This document shows, piece after piece, positions 1 to 13,040 of a stretch of DNA of 39,257 nucleotides (position 1 is the first letter of the stretch; every line of letters begins with the position of its first letter). Position numbers and translations under genes: made by a program. Origin of the DNA: Saccoglossus kowalevskii (lineage: Eukaryota; Hemichordata; Enteropneusta; Harrimaniidae); NCBI RefSeq assembly GCF_000003605.2, contig NW_003106819.1, forward strand, positions 1 to 39,257, in the 5' to 3' direction. The notes under the pieces are model-generated. The model was not told where the DNA came from, searched no databases, and saw nothing but the letters and a program-made list of their open reading frames with translations.

Positions 1-925
1 TCCAGATAGCTAATCCATCTCTTCCCACACACAGTCAAGACAGCTAATCCATCTCTGCCTGACATAGTCCAGACAGCTAATCCATCTCTGCCTGACACAG
101 TCCAGACAGCTAATCCATCTCTGCCTGCACACATAGCATAGTCCAGACATCTAATCCATCTCTGCCGGCACACAGTTCAAACAGCTAATCCATCTCTGAC
201 TGCACACATAGTCCAGACAGCTAATCCATCTCTGACTGCACACATAGTCCAGACAGCTAATCCATCTCTGCCTGCACACAGTACAACCAGCTAATCCATC
301 TCTGACTGCACACATAGTCCAGACAGCTAATCCATCTCTGCCTGCACACAGTCCAGACAGCTAATCCATCTCTGCCAGCACACAGTCCAGACAGCTAATC
401 CATCTCTGCCCACACACAGTCCAGACAGCTAATCCATCTCTGCCCACACATAGTTAAGACAGCTAATCCATCTCTGCCAGCACTCAGTCCAGACAGCTAA
501 TCCATTTCTGCCTGCACACAGTCCAGATAGCTAATCCATCTCTGCCTGCACACAGTCCAGACAGCTAATCCATCTCTGACTGCACACATAATCCAGACAG
601 CTAATCCATCTCTGCCTGCACACACAGTACAGACAGCTAATCCATCTCTGCCAGCACACAGTCAAGACAGCTAATCCATCTCTGCCAGCACACAGTCAAG
701 ACAGCTAATCCATCTCTGCCTGCACACAGTCAAACAGCTAATCCATCTCTGCCAGCACACAGTCAAGAGCGCTAATCCATCTCTGCCTGCACACACAGTC
801 CAGACAGCTAATCCATCTCTGCCTGCACACACAGTACAGACAGCTAATCCATCTCTGCCAGCACACAGTCAAGACAGCTAATCCATCTCTGCCAGTAGTA
901 CACAGTCAAGACAGGTAATCGATCT
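1..925. repeat. Block copy A1, paralogous to 21,664-22,661
   Basis: This stretch matches 21,664 onward at a constant offset of 21,663, changing to 21,731 after about 540 because this copy lacks two monomers (68 bp). Shared rare variants make the pairing specific: CTCTTCCCAC at the start, CCTGACATAG, CATAGCATAG, CCAGTAGTACACAG near 892 and ACAGGTAATCG at 911. It opens with the D-type string (GATAGC, two CCTGACA monomers, CATAGCATAG, ACATCTAATCC, AGTTCAAAC) that recurs near 3,630, 30,670 and 35,345. No gene or unique sequence is seen. Confidence 0.9.
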
Positions 926-1099
926 CTGCCTGCACACAGTCCAGACAGCTAATACATCTCTGCCTGCACACAGTCCAGACAGCTAATCCATTTCTGCCTG
1001 CACACAGTCCAGACAGCTAATCCATCTCTGCCTGCACACAGTCAAGACAGCTAATCCATCTCTGCCAGCACACAGTCCAGACAGCTAATCCATCTCTGC

Positions 1100-2800
1100 C
1101 AGCACACAGTCCAGACAGCTAATCGATCTCTGCCTGCACACAGTCCAGACAGCTAAGCCATCTCTGCCTGCACACAGTCCAGACAGCTAAGCCATCTCTG
1201 CCTGCACACAGTCCAGACAGCTAATCCATTTCTGCAGGCACACAGTCCAGACAGCTAATCCATCTCTGTCTGCACACAGTACAGACAGCTAATCCATCTC
1301 TGCCTGCACACAGTCAAACAGCTAATCCATCTCTGCCAGCACACAGTCAAGAGCGCTAATCCATCTCTGCCCGCACACAGTCCAGACAGCTGATCCATCT
1401 CTGCCGGCACACAGTCAAGACAGCTAATCCATCTCTGCCTGCACACAGTCAAGACAGCTAATCCATCTCTGCCCACACACAGTCAAGACAGCTAAGCCAT
1501 CTCTGCCTGCACACAGTCCAAACAGCTAATCCATTTCTGCCTGCACACAGTCCAGATAGCTAATCCATCTCTGCCCACGCACAGTCAAGACAGCTAAGCC
1601 ATCTCTGCCTGCACATATTCCAAACAGCTAATCCATCTCTGCCTGCACACAGCCAAGACAGCTAATCCATCTCTGCTAGCACACAGTCAAGACAGCTAAT
1701 CCATCTCTGCCTGCACACATAGCATAGTCCAGACAGCTAATCCATCTCTGCCGGCACACAGTTCAAACAGCTAATCCATCTCTGACTGCACACATAGTCC
1801 AGACAGCTAATCCATCTCTGCCAGCACACAGTCCAGACAGCTAATCCATCTCTGTCTGCACACATAGTCCAGACAGCTAATCCATCTCTGACTGCACACA
1901 TAGTCCAGACAGCTAATCCATCTCTGCCTGCACACAGTACAACCAGCTAATCCATCTCTGACTGCTCACATTGTCCAGACAGCTAATCCATCTCTGCCTG
2001 CACACAGTCCAGACAGCTAATCCATCTCTGCCAGCACACAGTCCAGACAGCTAATCCATCTCTGCCCACACACAGTCCAGACAGCTAATCCATCTCTGCC
2101 CACACATAGTTAAGACAGCTAGTCCATCTCTGCCAGCACAAAGTCAAGAGCGCTAATCCATCTCTGCCAGCACACAGTCCAGACAGCTGATCCATCTCTG
2201 CCTGACACAGTCAAGACAGCTGATCCATCTCTGCCTGCACACAGTCCAAACAGCTAATCCATCTCTGCCTACACACAGTACAACCAGCTAATCCATCTCT
2301 GACTGCTCACATAGACCAGACAGCTAATCCATCTCTGCCTGCACACAGTCCAGACAGCTAATCCATCTCTGCCAGCACACAGTCCAGACAGCTTATCCAT
2401 CTCTGCCCACACACAGTCCAGACAGCTAATCCATCTCTGCCCACACATAGTTAAGACAGCTAATCCATCTCTGCCAGCACTCAGTCCAGACAGCTAATCC
2501 ATCTCTGCCAGCACACAGTCCAGACAGCTAATCCATTTCTGCAGGCACACAGTCCAGACGGCTAATCCATTTCTGCGGGCACACAGTCCAGACAGCTAAT
2601 CCATCTCTGCCTGCACACAGTACAGGCAGCTAATCCATCTCTGCCTGCACACAGTCAAACAGCTAATACATCTTTGCCAGCACAAAGTCAAGAGCGCTAA
2701 TCCATCTCTGCCAGCACACAGTCAAGACAGCTAATCTTTTTCTGCCTGCACCCAGTCCAGACAGCTAATCCATCTCTGCCCACACACAGTCAAGACAGCT
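1100..2800. repeat. Block copy B1, paralogous to about 5,140-6,940
   Basis: The order is AATCGATC (1,121), AAGCC doublets, GTCTGCACACAGTACAG (near 1,267), GAGCGCT, CAGCTGATCC, CACATATTCC (1,612), CAGCCAAG, CATAGCATAG and finally the T5 monomer AATCTTTTTCTG (2,733). The same markers recur at offset 4,039 (AATCGATC 5,160; CACATATTCC 5,651). The offset reaches 4,141 at the T5 monomer (6,874), so the second copy has gained a net three monomers. This is the marker set of the M-K type block, found about ten times in the window. Confidence 0.88.
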
Positions 2801-3640
2801 AAGCCATCTCTGCCAGCACACAGTCAAGACAGCTAATCCATCTCTGCCAGCACACAGTCAAGACAGCTAATCCATCTCTGCCTGCACACAGTCAAACAGC
2901 TAATCCATCTCTGCCAGCACACAGTCAAGAGCGCTAATCCATCTCTGCCTGCACACACAGTCCAGACAGCTAATCCATCTCTGCCTGCACACACAGTACA
3001 GACAGCTAATCCATCTCTGCCTGCACACAGTCCAGACAGCTAATCCATCTCTGCCGGCACACAGTCCAGACAGCTAATCCATCTCTGCCCACACACAGTC
3101 CAGACAGCTAATCCATCTCTGCCCACACATAGTTAAGACAGCTAATCCATCTCTGCCAGCACTCAGTCCAGACTGCTAATCCATCTCTGGCAGCACACAG
3201 TCCAGACAGCTAATCCATTTCTGCGGGCACACAGTCCAGACAGCTAATCCATCTCTGCCTGCACACAGTACAGGCAGCTAATCCATCTCTGCCTGCGCAC
3301 AGTCAAACAGCTAATCCATCTCTGCCAGCACAAAGTCAAGAGCGCTAATCCATCTCTGCCAGCACACAGTCAAGACAGCTAATCCATCTCTGCCTGCACA
3401 CAGTCAAGACAGCTAATCCATCTCTGCCCACACACAGTCAAGACAGCTAAGCCATCTCTGCCTGCACACAGTCCAAACAGCTAATCCATTTCTGCCTGCA
3501 CACAGTCCAGATAGCTAATCCATCTCTGCCCACGCACAGATAAGCCATCTCTGCCTGCACACAGTCAAGACAGCTAATCCATCTCTGCCTGCACACAGTC
3601 AAGACAGCTAATCCATCTGTGCCTGCACACAGTCCAGATA
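2800..3640. repeat. Block C1, local duplicate of about 4,050-4,690
   Basis: From about 3,040 the variant string (CCCACACATAGTTAAG, CCAGCACTCAG, CTGGCAGC, TGCGGGC, AGTACAGGC, CACAAAGTCAAGAGCGC, CACGCACAGATAAGCC at 3,531) is repeated next door, with the last marker at 4,582, an offset of 1,051. The second copy has two additional monomers in the middle, since the offset is 983 at the GTTAAG monomer. The two lie side by side, so this looks like a direct tandem duplication of about 1 kb. Only array sequence is present. Confidence 0.8.
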
Positions 3641-4690
3641 GCTAATCCATCTCTGCCCACACACAGTCAAGACAGCTAATCCATCTCTGCCTGACACAGT
3701 CCAGACAGCTAATCCATCTCTGCCTGACACAGTCCAGACAGCTAATCCATCTCTGCCTGCACACATAGCATAGTCCAGACATCTAATCCATCTCTGCCGG
3801 CACACAGTTCAAACAGCTAATCCATCTCTGACTGCACACATAGTCCAGACAGCTAATCCATCTCTGCCAGCACACAGTCAAGACAGCTAATCCATCTCTG
3901 CCAGCACACAGTCAAGACAGCTAATCCATCTCTGCCAGTACACAGTCAAGACAGCTAATCGATCTCTGCCTGCACACAGTCCAGACAGCTAATACATCTC
4001 TGCCTGCACACAGTCCAGACAGCTAATCCATTTCTGCCTGCACACAGTCCAGACAGCTAATCCATCTCTGCCCACACACAGTCCAGACAGCTAATCCATC
4101 TCTGCCCACACATAGTTAAGACAGCTAAACCATCTCTGCCAGCACTCAGTCCAGACAGCTAATCCATCTCTGGCAGCACACAGTCCAGACAGCTAATCCA
4201 TTTCTGCAGGCACACAGTCCAGACAGCTAATCTATCTCTGCCAGCACACAGTCCAGACAGCTAATCCATTTCTGCAGGCACACAGTCCAGACAGCTAATC
4301 CATCTCTGCCTGCACACAGTACAGGCAGCTAATCCATCTCTGCCTGCACACAGTCAAACAGCTAATCCATCTCTGCCAGCACAAAGTCAAGAGCGCTAAT
4401 CCATCTCTGCCAGCACACAGTCAAGACAGCTAATCCATCTCTGCCTGCACACAGTCAAGACAGCTAATCCATCTCTGCCCACACACAGTCAAGACAGCTA
4501 AGCCATCTCTGCCTGCACACAGTCCAAACATCTAATCCATTTCTGCCTGCACACAGTCCAGATAGCTAATCCATCTCTGCCCACGCACAGATAAGCCATC
4601 TCTGCCTGCACACAGTCAAGACAGCTAATCCATCTCTGCCTGCACACAGTCAAGACAGCTAATCCATCTCTGCCTGCACACAGTCCAGAT
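3640..4690. repeat. Block C2 with D-type lead-in
   Basis: It begins with the D string (two CCTGACACAG monomers, CATAGCATAG, ACATCTAATCC, CGGCACACAGTTCAAAC near 3,800). It then carries CCAGTACACAG, AATCGATC, AATACATC, GTTAAG, AACCATC, CTGGCAGC, CACAAAGTCAAGAGCGC, ACATCTAATCC near 4,530 and CACGCACAGATAAGCC at 4,582. Its right half pairs with 3,000-3,630 and with about 8,930-9,420. No other feature is visible. Confidence 0.8.
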
Positions 4691-5170
4691 AGCTAATCCA
4701 TCTCTGCCCACACACAGTCAAGACAGCTAATCCATCTCTGCCTGACACAGTCCAGACAGCTAATCCATCTCTGCCTGACACAGTCCAGACAGCTAATCCA
4801 TCTCTGCCTGCACACATAGCATCTCTGCCTGCACACAGTCCAAACAGCTAATCCATTTCTGCCTGCACACACAGTCCAGACAGCTAATCCATCTCTGCCT
4901 GCACACACAGTACAGACAGCTAGTCCATCTCTGCCAGCACACAGTCAAGACAGCTAATCCATCTCTGCCAGTACACAGTCAAGACAGCTAATCGATCTCT
5001 GCCTGCACACAGTCCAGACAGCTAATCCATCTCTGCCTGCACACAGTCCAGACAGCTAATCCATTTCTGCCTGCACACAGTCCAGACAGCTAATCCATTT
5101 CTGCAGGCACACAGTCCAGACAGCTAATCTATCTCTGCCAGCACACAGTCAAGACAGCTAATCGATCTCT
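4690..5170. repeat. D-type block with fused junction monomer, copy 1
   Basis: GATAGC, two CCTGACACAG monomers, then a monomer in which CACATAGC runs straight into ATCTCTGCC near 4,812. Compared with the longer CATAGCATAGTCCAGACATC form elsewhere, one monomer equivalent has been lost. The block matches 9,422-9,900 (offset 4,729, verified at the CACGCACAG marker 4,582 to 9,311) and the start of 12,346 (a further 2,924). Confidence 0.85.
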
Positions 5171-5793
5171 GCCTGCACACAGTCCAGACAGCTAAGCCAT
5201 CTCTGCCTGCACACAGTCCAGACAGCTAAGCCATCTCTGCCTGCACACAGTCCAGACAGCTAATCCATTTCTGCAGGCACACAGTCCAGACAGCTAATCC
5301 ATCTCTGTCTGCACACAGTACAGACAGCTAATCCATCTCTGCCTGCACACAGTCAAACAGCTAATCCATCTCTGCCAGCACACAGTCAAGAGCGCTAATC
5401 CATCTCTGCCAGCACACAGTCCAGACAGCTGATCCATCTCTGCCAGCACACAGTCAAGACAGCTAATCCATCTCTGCCTGCACACAGTCAAGACAGCTAA
5501 TCCATCTCTGCCCACACACAGTCAAGACAGCTAAGCCATCTTTGCCTGCACACAGTCCAAACAGCTAATCCATTTCTGCCTGCACACAGTCCAGATAGCT
5601 AATCCATCTCTGCCCACGCACAGTCAAGACAGCTAAGCCATCTCTGCCTGCACATATTCCAAACAGCTAATCCATCTCTGCCTGCACACAGCCAAGACAG
5701 CTAATCCATCTCTGCTAGCACACAGTCAAGACAGCTAATCCATCTCTGCCTGCACACATAGCATAGTCCAGACATCTAATCCATCTCTGCCGG
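5170..5793. repeat. M-K type block, second copy (B2)
   Basis: It carries AAGCC doublets, GTCTGCACACAGTACAG near 5,306, GAGCGCT, CAGCTGATCC, CACATATTCC at 5,651, CAGCCAAG, TGCTAGCACAC and CATAGCATAG near 5,759. It pairs with 1,131-1,755 at offset 4,039 and with the string leading into 32,479 at offset 26,828. Only satellite sequence is present. Confidence 0.85.
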
Positions 5794-8620
5794 CACACAG
5801 TTCAAACAGCTAATCCATCTCTGACTGCACACATAGTCCAGACAGCTAATCCATCTCTGCCAGCACACAGTCCAGACAGCTAATCCATCTCTGCCAGCAC
5901 ACAGTCCAGACAGCTAAACCATCTCTGCCGGCACACAGTCCAGACAGCTAATCCATCTCTGTCTGCACACATAGTCCAGACAGCTAATCCATCTCTGACT
6001 GTATACATAGTCCAGACAGCTAATCCATCTCTGCCTGCACACAGTACAACCAGCTAATCCATCTCTGACTGCTCACATAGTCCAGACAGCTAATCCATCT
6101 CTGCCTGCACACAGTCCAGACAGCTAATCCATCTCTGCCAGCACACAGTCCAGACAGCTAATCCATCTCTGCCCACACACAGTCCAGACAGCTAATCCAT
6201 CTCTGCCCACACATAGTTAAGACAGCTAGTCCATCTCTGCCAGCACAAAGTCAAGAGCGCTAATCCATCTCTGCCAGCACACAGTCCAGACAGCTGATCC
6301 ATCTCTGCCTGACACAGTCAAGACAGCTGATCCATCTCTGCCTGCACACAGTCCAAACAGCTAATCCATCTCTGCCTACACACAGTACAACCAGCTAATC
6401 CATCTATGACTGCTCACATAGACCAGACAGCTAATCCATCTCTGCCTGCACACAGTCCAGACAGCTAATCCATCTCTGCCAGCACACAGTCCAGACAGCT
6501 AATCCATCTCTGCCCACACACATTCCAGACAGCTAATCCATCTCTGCCCACACATAGTTAAGACAGCTAATCCATCTCTGCCAGCACTCAGTCCAGACAG
6601 CTAATCCATCTCTGCCAGCACACAGTCCAGACAGCTAATCCATTTCTGCAGGCACACAGTCCAGACAGCTAATCCATTTCTGCGGGCACACAGTCCAGAC
6701 AGCTAATCCATCTCTGCGGGCACACAGTCCAGACAGCTAATCCATCTCCGCCTGCTCACAGTACAGGCAGCTAATCCATCTCTGCCTGCACACAGTCAAA
6801 CAGCTAATACATCTTTGCCAGCACAAAGTCAAGAGCGCTAATCCATCTCTGCCAGCACACAGTCAAGACAGCTAATCTTTTTCTGCCTGCACACAGTCCA
6901 GACAGCTAATCCATCTCTGCCCACACACAGTCAAGACAGCTAAGCCATCTCTTCCTGCACACACAGTCAAGACAGCTAAGCCATCTCTTCCTGCACACAG
7001 TCCAAACAGCTAATCCATTTCTGCCTGCACACAGTCCAGACAGCTAATCCATCTCTGCCCACACACAGTCAAGACAGCTAATCCATCTCTGCCCACACAT
7101 AGTTAAGACAGCTAATCCATCTCTGCCAGCACAAAGTCAAGAGCGCTAATCCATCTCTGCCAGCACACAGTCCAGACAGCTGATCCATCTCTGCCTCCAC
7201 ACAGTCAAGACAGATAATCCATCTCTGCCCACACACAGTCAAGACAGCTAAGCCATCTCTGTCTGCACACAGTCCAAACAGCTAATCCATCTCTGCCTAC
7301 ACACAGTACAACCAGCTAATCCATCTCTGACTGCTCACATAGTCCAGACAGCTAATCCATCTCTGCCTGCACACAGTCCAGACAGCTAATCCATCTCTGC
7401 CCACACACAGTCCAGACAGCTAATCCATCTCTGCCCACACATAGTTAAGACAGCTAATCCATCTCTGCCAGCACTCAGTCCAGACAGCTAATCCATCTCT
7501 GGCAGCACACAGTCCAGACAGCTAATCCATTTCTGCGGGCACACAGTCCAGACAGCTAATCCATCTCTGCCTGCACACAGTACAGGCAGCTAATCCATCT
7601 CTGCCTGCACACAGTCAAACAGCTAATCCATCTCTGCCAGCACAAAGTCAAGAGCGCTAATGCATCTCTGCCAGCACACAGTCAAGACAGCTAACCCATC
7701 TCTGCCCACACACAGTCAAGACAGCTAAGCCATCTCTGCCTGCACACAGTCCAAACAGCTAATCCATTTCTGCCTGCACACAGTCCAGATAGCTAATCCA
7801 TCTCTGCCCACGCACAGATAAGCCATCTCTGCCTGCACACAGTCAAGACAGCTAATCCATCTCTGCCTACACACAGTACAACCAGCTAATCCATCTCTGA
7901 CTGCTCACATAGTCCAGACAGCTAATCCATCTCTGCCTGCACACAGTCCAGACAGCTAATCCATCTCTGCCGGCACACAGTCCAGACAGCTAATCCATCT
8001 CTGCCGGCACACAGTCCAGACAGCTAATCCATCTCTGCCCACACACAGTCCAGACAGCTAATCCATCTCTGCCCACACATAGTTAAGACAGCTAAACCAT
8101 CTCTGCCAGCACTCAGTCCAGACAGCTAATCCATCTCTGGCAGCACACAGTCCAGACAGCTAATCCATTTCTGCAGGCACACAGTCCAGACAGCTAATCC
8201 ATTTCTGCAGGCACACAGTCCAGACAGCTAATCCATCTCTGCCTGCACACAGTACAGGCAGCTAATCCATCTCTGCCTGCACACAGTCAAACAGCTAATC
8301 CATCTCTGCCAGCACAAAGTCAAGAGCGCTAATCCATCTCTGCCAGCACACAGTCAAGACAGCTAATCCATCTCTGCCTGCACACAGTCAAGACAGCTAA
8401 TCCATCTCTGCCCACACACAGTCAAGACAGCTAAGCCATCTCTGCCTGCACACAGTCCAAACATCTAATCCATTTCTGCCTGCACACAGTCCAGATAGCT
8501 AATCCATCTCTGCCCACGCACAGATAAGCCATCTCTGCCTGCACACAGTCAAGACAGCTAATCCATCTCTGCCTGCACACAGTCAAGACAGCTAATCCAT
8601 CTCTGCCTGCACACAGTCCA
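5794..8620. repeat. Long block E1, about 2.8 kb, copied at 18,841
   Basis: Six markers here have partners at exactly 13,047 bp further: CACACAGTTCAAAC 5,794/18,841, GTATACATAG 6,001/19,048, CTATGAC 6,404/19,451, AATCTTTTTCTG 6,874/19,921, CACGCACAG 7,809/20,856 and 8,515/21,562. Between 7,841 and 8,000 each copy has gained one monomer the other lacks, which cancels out. A third copy lies at offset 26,794 to 26,828 (32,479 to 35,241) and a shortened fourth from about 37,190. Copy-specific differences include CAGATAATCC at 7,209 and AATGCATC at about 7,656. Confidence 0.92.
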
Positions 8621-10060
8621 GACAGCTAATCCATCTCTGTCTGACACAGTCCAGACAGCTAATCCATCTCTGCCTGCACACATAGCATCTCTGCCTGCAC
8701 ACAGTCCAAACAGCTAATCCATTTCTGCCTGCACACACAGTCCAGACAGCTAATCCATCTCTGCCTGCACACACAGTACAGACAGCTAGTCCATCTCTGC
8801 CAGCACACAGTCCAGACAGCTAATCCATCTCTGCCAGCACACAGTCCAGACAGCTAATCCATCTCTGCCAGCACACAGTCCAGACAGCTAATCCATCTCT
8901 GCCCACACACAGTCCAGACAGCTAATCCATCTCTGCCCACACATAGTTAAGACAGCTAGTCCATCTCTGCCAGCACAAAGTCAAGAGCGCTAATCCATCT
9001 CTGGCAGCACACAGTCCAGACAGCTAATCCATTTCTGCAGGCACACAGTCCAGACAGCTAATCCATCTCTGCCTGCACACAGTCCAGACAGCTAATCCAT
9101 CTCTGCCTGCACATAGTACAGGCAGCTAATCCATCTCTGCCTGCACACAGTCAAACAGCTAATCCATCTCTGCCAGCACAAAGTCAAGAGCGCTAATCCA
9201 TCTCTGCCAGCACACAGTCAAGACAGCTAAGCCATCTCTGCCTGCACACAGTCCAAACAGCTAATCCATTTCTGCCTGCACACAGTCCAGATAGCTAATC
9301 CATCTCTGCCCACGCACAGATAAGCCATCTCTGCCTGCACACAGTCAAGACAGCTAATCCATCTCTGCCTGCACACAGTCAAGACAGCTAATCCATCTCT
9401 GCCTGCACACAGTCCAGATAGCTAATCCATCTCTGCCCACACACAGTCAAGACAGCTAATCCATCTCTGCCTGACACAGTCCAGACAGCTAATCCATCTC
9501 TGCCTGACACAGTCCAGACAGCTAATCCATCTCTGCCTGCACACATAGCATCTCTGCCTGCACACAGTCCAAACAGCTAATCCATTTCTGCCTGCACACA
9601 CAGTCCAGACAGCTAATCCATCTCTGCCTGCACACACAGTACAGACAGCTAGTCCATCTCTGCCAGCACACAGTCAAGACAGCTAATCCATCTCTGCCAG
9701 TACACAGTCAAGACAGCTAATCGATCTCTGCCTGCACACAGTCCAGACAGCTAATCCATCTCTGCCTGCACACAGTCCAGACAGCTAATCCATTTCTGCC
9801 TGCACACAGTCCAGACAGCTAATCCATTTCTGCAGGCACACAGTCCAGACAGCTAATCTATCTCTGCCAGCACACAGTCAAGACAGCTAATCGATCTCTG
9901 CCAGCACACAGTCCAGACAGCTAATCCATCTCTGCCAGCACACAGTCCAGACAGCTAATCCATCTCTGCCCACACACAGTCCAGACAGCTAATCCATATC
10001 TGCCCACACATAGTTAAGACAGCTAATCCATCTCTGCCAGCACTCAGTCCAGACAGCTAA
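8592..10060. repeat. Mixed D-type and C-type blocks
   Basis: The stretch has a short D string with one GTCTGACACAG variant and the fused CACATAGCATCTCTGCC junction near 8,686. C-type variants follow (GTTAAG, CACAAAGTCAAGAGCGC, CTGGCAGC, ACATAGTACAGGC, CACGCACAG at 9,311). A second D string from 9,422 has the same fused junction near 9,545, then CCAGTACACAG, AATCGATC and AATCTATC. From about 8,900 to 9,900 it parallels 4,180-5,170 at offset 4,729. Confidence 0.82.
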
Positions 10061-13040
10061 TCCATTTCTGCCTGCACACAGTCCAGATAGCTAATCCATC
10101 TCTGCCTGCACACAGTCAAGACAGCTAATCCATCTCTGCCAGCACACAGTCAAGACAGCTAATCGATCTCTGCCTGCACACAGTCCAGACAGCTAATCCA
10201 TCTCTGACTGCACACATAATCCAGACAGCTAATCCATCTCTGCCTGCACACGCAGTACAGACAGCTAATCCATCTCTGCCAGCACACAGTCAAGACAGCT
10301 AATCCATCTCTGCCAGCACACAGTCAAGACAGCTAATCCATCTCTGCCTGCACACAGTCAAACAGCTAATCCATCTCTGCCAGCACACAGTCAAGAGCGC
10401 TAATCCATCTCTGCCTGCACACACAGTCCAGACAGCTAATCCATCTCTGCCTGCACACACAGTACAGACAGCTAATCCATCTCTGCCAGCACACAGTCAA
10501 GACAGCTAATCCATCTCTGCCAGTACACAGTCAAGACAGCTAATCGATCTCTGCCTGCACACAGTCCAGACAGCTAATACATCTCTGCCTGCACACAGTC
10601 CAGACAGCTAATCCATTTCTGCCTGCACACAGTCCAGACAGCTAATCCATTTCTGCAGGCACACAGTCCAGACAGCTAATCTATCTCTGCCAGCACACAG
10701 TCAAGACAGCTAATCCATCTCTGCCAGCACATAGTCAAGACAGCTAATCGATCTCTGCCTGCACACAGTCCAGACAGCTAAGCCATCTCTGCCTGCACAC
10801 AGTCCAGACAGCTAAGCCATCTCTGCCTGCACACAGTCCAGACAGCTAATCCATTTCTGCAGGCACACAGTCCAGACAGCTAATCCATCTCTGTCTGCAC
10901 ACAGTACAGACAGCTAATCCATCTCTGCCTGCACACAGTCAAACAGCTAATCCATCTCTGCCAGCACACAGTCAAGAGCGCTAATCCATCTCTGCCAGCA
11001 CACAGTCCAGACAGCTGATCCATCTCTGCCGGCACACAGTCAAGACAGCTAATCCATCTCTGCCTGCACACAGTCAAGACAGCTAATCCATCTCTGCCCA
11101 CACACAGTCAAGACAGCTAAGCCATCTCTGCCTGCACACAGTCCAAACAGCTAATCCATTTCTGCCTGCACACAGTCCAGATAGCTAATCCATCTCTGCC
11201 CACGCACAGTCAAGACAGCTAAGCCATCTCTGCCTGCACATATTCCAAACAGCTAATCCATCTCTGCCTGCACACAGCCAAGACAGCTAATCCATCTCTG
11301 CTAGCACACAGTCAAGAAAGCTAATCCATCTCTGCCTGCACACATAGCATAGTCCAGACATCTAATCCATCTCTGCCGGCACACAGTTCAAACAGCTAAT
11401 CCATCTCTGACTGCACACATAGTCCAGACAGCTAATCCATCTCTGCCAGCACACAGTCCAGACAGCTAATCCATCTCTGCCAGCACACAGTCCAGACAGC
11501 TAAACCATCTCTGCCGGCACACAGTCCAGACAGCTAATCCATCTCTGTCTGCACACATAGTCCAGACAGCTAATCCATCTCTGACTGCACACATAGTCCA
11601 GACAGCTAATCCATCTCTGCCTGCACACAGTACAACCAGCTAATCCATCTCTGACTGCTCACATAGTCCAGACAGCTAATCCATCTCTGCCTGCACACAG
11701 TCCAGACAGCTAATCCATCTCTGCCAGCACACAGTCCAGACAGCTAATCCATCTCTGCCCACACACAGTCCAGACAGCTAATCCATCTCTGCCCACACAT
11801 AGTTAAGACAGCTAGTCCATCTCTGCCAGCACAAAGTCAAGAGCGCTAATCCATCTCTGGCAGCACACAGTCCAGACAGCTAATCCATTTCTGCAGGCAC
11901 ACAGTCCAGACAGCTAATCCATCTCTGCCTGCACACAGTCCAGACAGCTAATCCATCTCTGCCTGCATATAGTACAGGCAGCTAATCCATCTCTGCCTGC
12001 ACACAGTCAAACAGCTAATCCATCTCTGCCAGCACAAAGTCAAGAGCGCTAATCCATCTCTGCCAGCACACAGTCAAGACAGCTAATCCATCTCTGCCTG
12101 CACACAGTCAAGACAGCTAATCCATCTCTGCCCACACACAGTCAAGACAGCTAAGCCATCTCTGCCTGCACACAGTCCAAACAGCTAATCCATTTCTGCC
12201 TGCACACAGTCCAGATAGCTAATCCATCTCTGCCCACGCACAGATAAGCCATCTCTGCCTGCACACAGTCAAGACAGCTAATCCATCTCTGCCTGCACAC
12301 AGTCAAGACAGCTAATCCATCTCTGCCTGCACACAGTCCAGATAGCTAATCCATCTCTGCCCACACACAGTCAACACAGCTAATCCATCTCTGCCTGACA
12401 CAGTCCAGACAGCTAATCCATCTCTGCCTGACACAGTCCAGACAGCTAATCCATCTCTGCCTGCACACATAGCATCTCTGCCTGCACACAGTCCAAACAG
12501 CTAATCCATTTCTGCCTGCACACACAGTCCAGACAGCTAATCCATCTCTGCCTGCACACACAGTACAGACAGCTAGTCCATCTCTGCCAGCACACAGTCA
12601 AGACAGCTAATCCATCTCTGCCATTACACAGTCAAGACAGCTAATCCATCTCTGCCTGCACACAGTCCAGACAGCTAATCCATCTCTGCCTGCACACAGT
12701 CCAGACAGCTAATCCATTTCTGCCTGCACACAGTCCAGACAGCTAATCCATTTCTGCAGGCACACAGTCCAGACAGCTAATCTATCTCTGCCAGCACACA
12801 GTCAAGACAGCTAATCGATCTCTGCCTGCACACAGTCCAGACAGCTAAGCCATCTCTGCCTGCACACAGTCCAGACAGCTAAGCCATCTCTGCCTGCACA
12901 CAGTCCAGACAGCTAATCCATTTCTGCAGGCACACAGTCCAGACAGCTAATCCATCTCTGTCTGCACACAGTACAGACAGCTAATCCATCTCTGCCTGCA
13001 CACAGTCAAACAGCTAATCCATCTCTGCCAGCACACAGTC
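10060..13040. repeat. Long block F1, about 3 kb, copied at about 26,990-30,020
   Basis: The marker CTCTGACTGCACACATAATCC (10,201) and the AATCGATC whose G is at 10,750 have partners at offset 16,921. Beyond that, CACATATTCC (11,237/28,327), TGCATATAG (11,964/29,054) and CACGCACAG (12,235/29,325) all sit at offset 17,090. The extra 169 bp in the second copy is about five monomers and coincides with the degraded patch there. The fused CACATAGCATCTCTGCC junction occurs near 12,468; the other copy has lost about three monomers just before it. Confidence 0.9.
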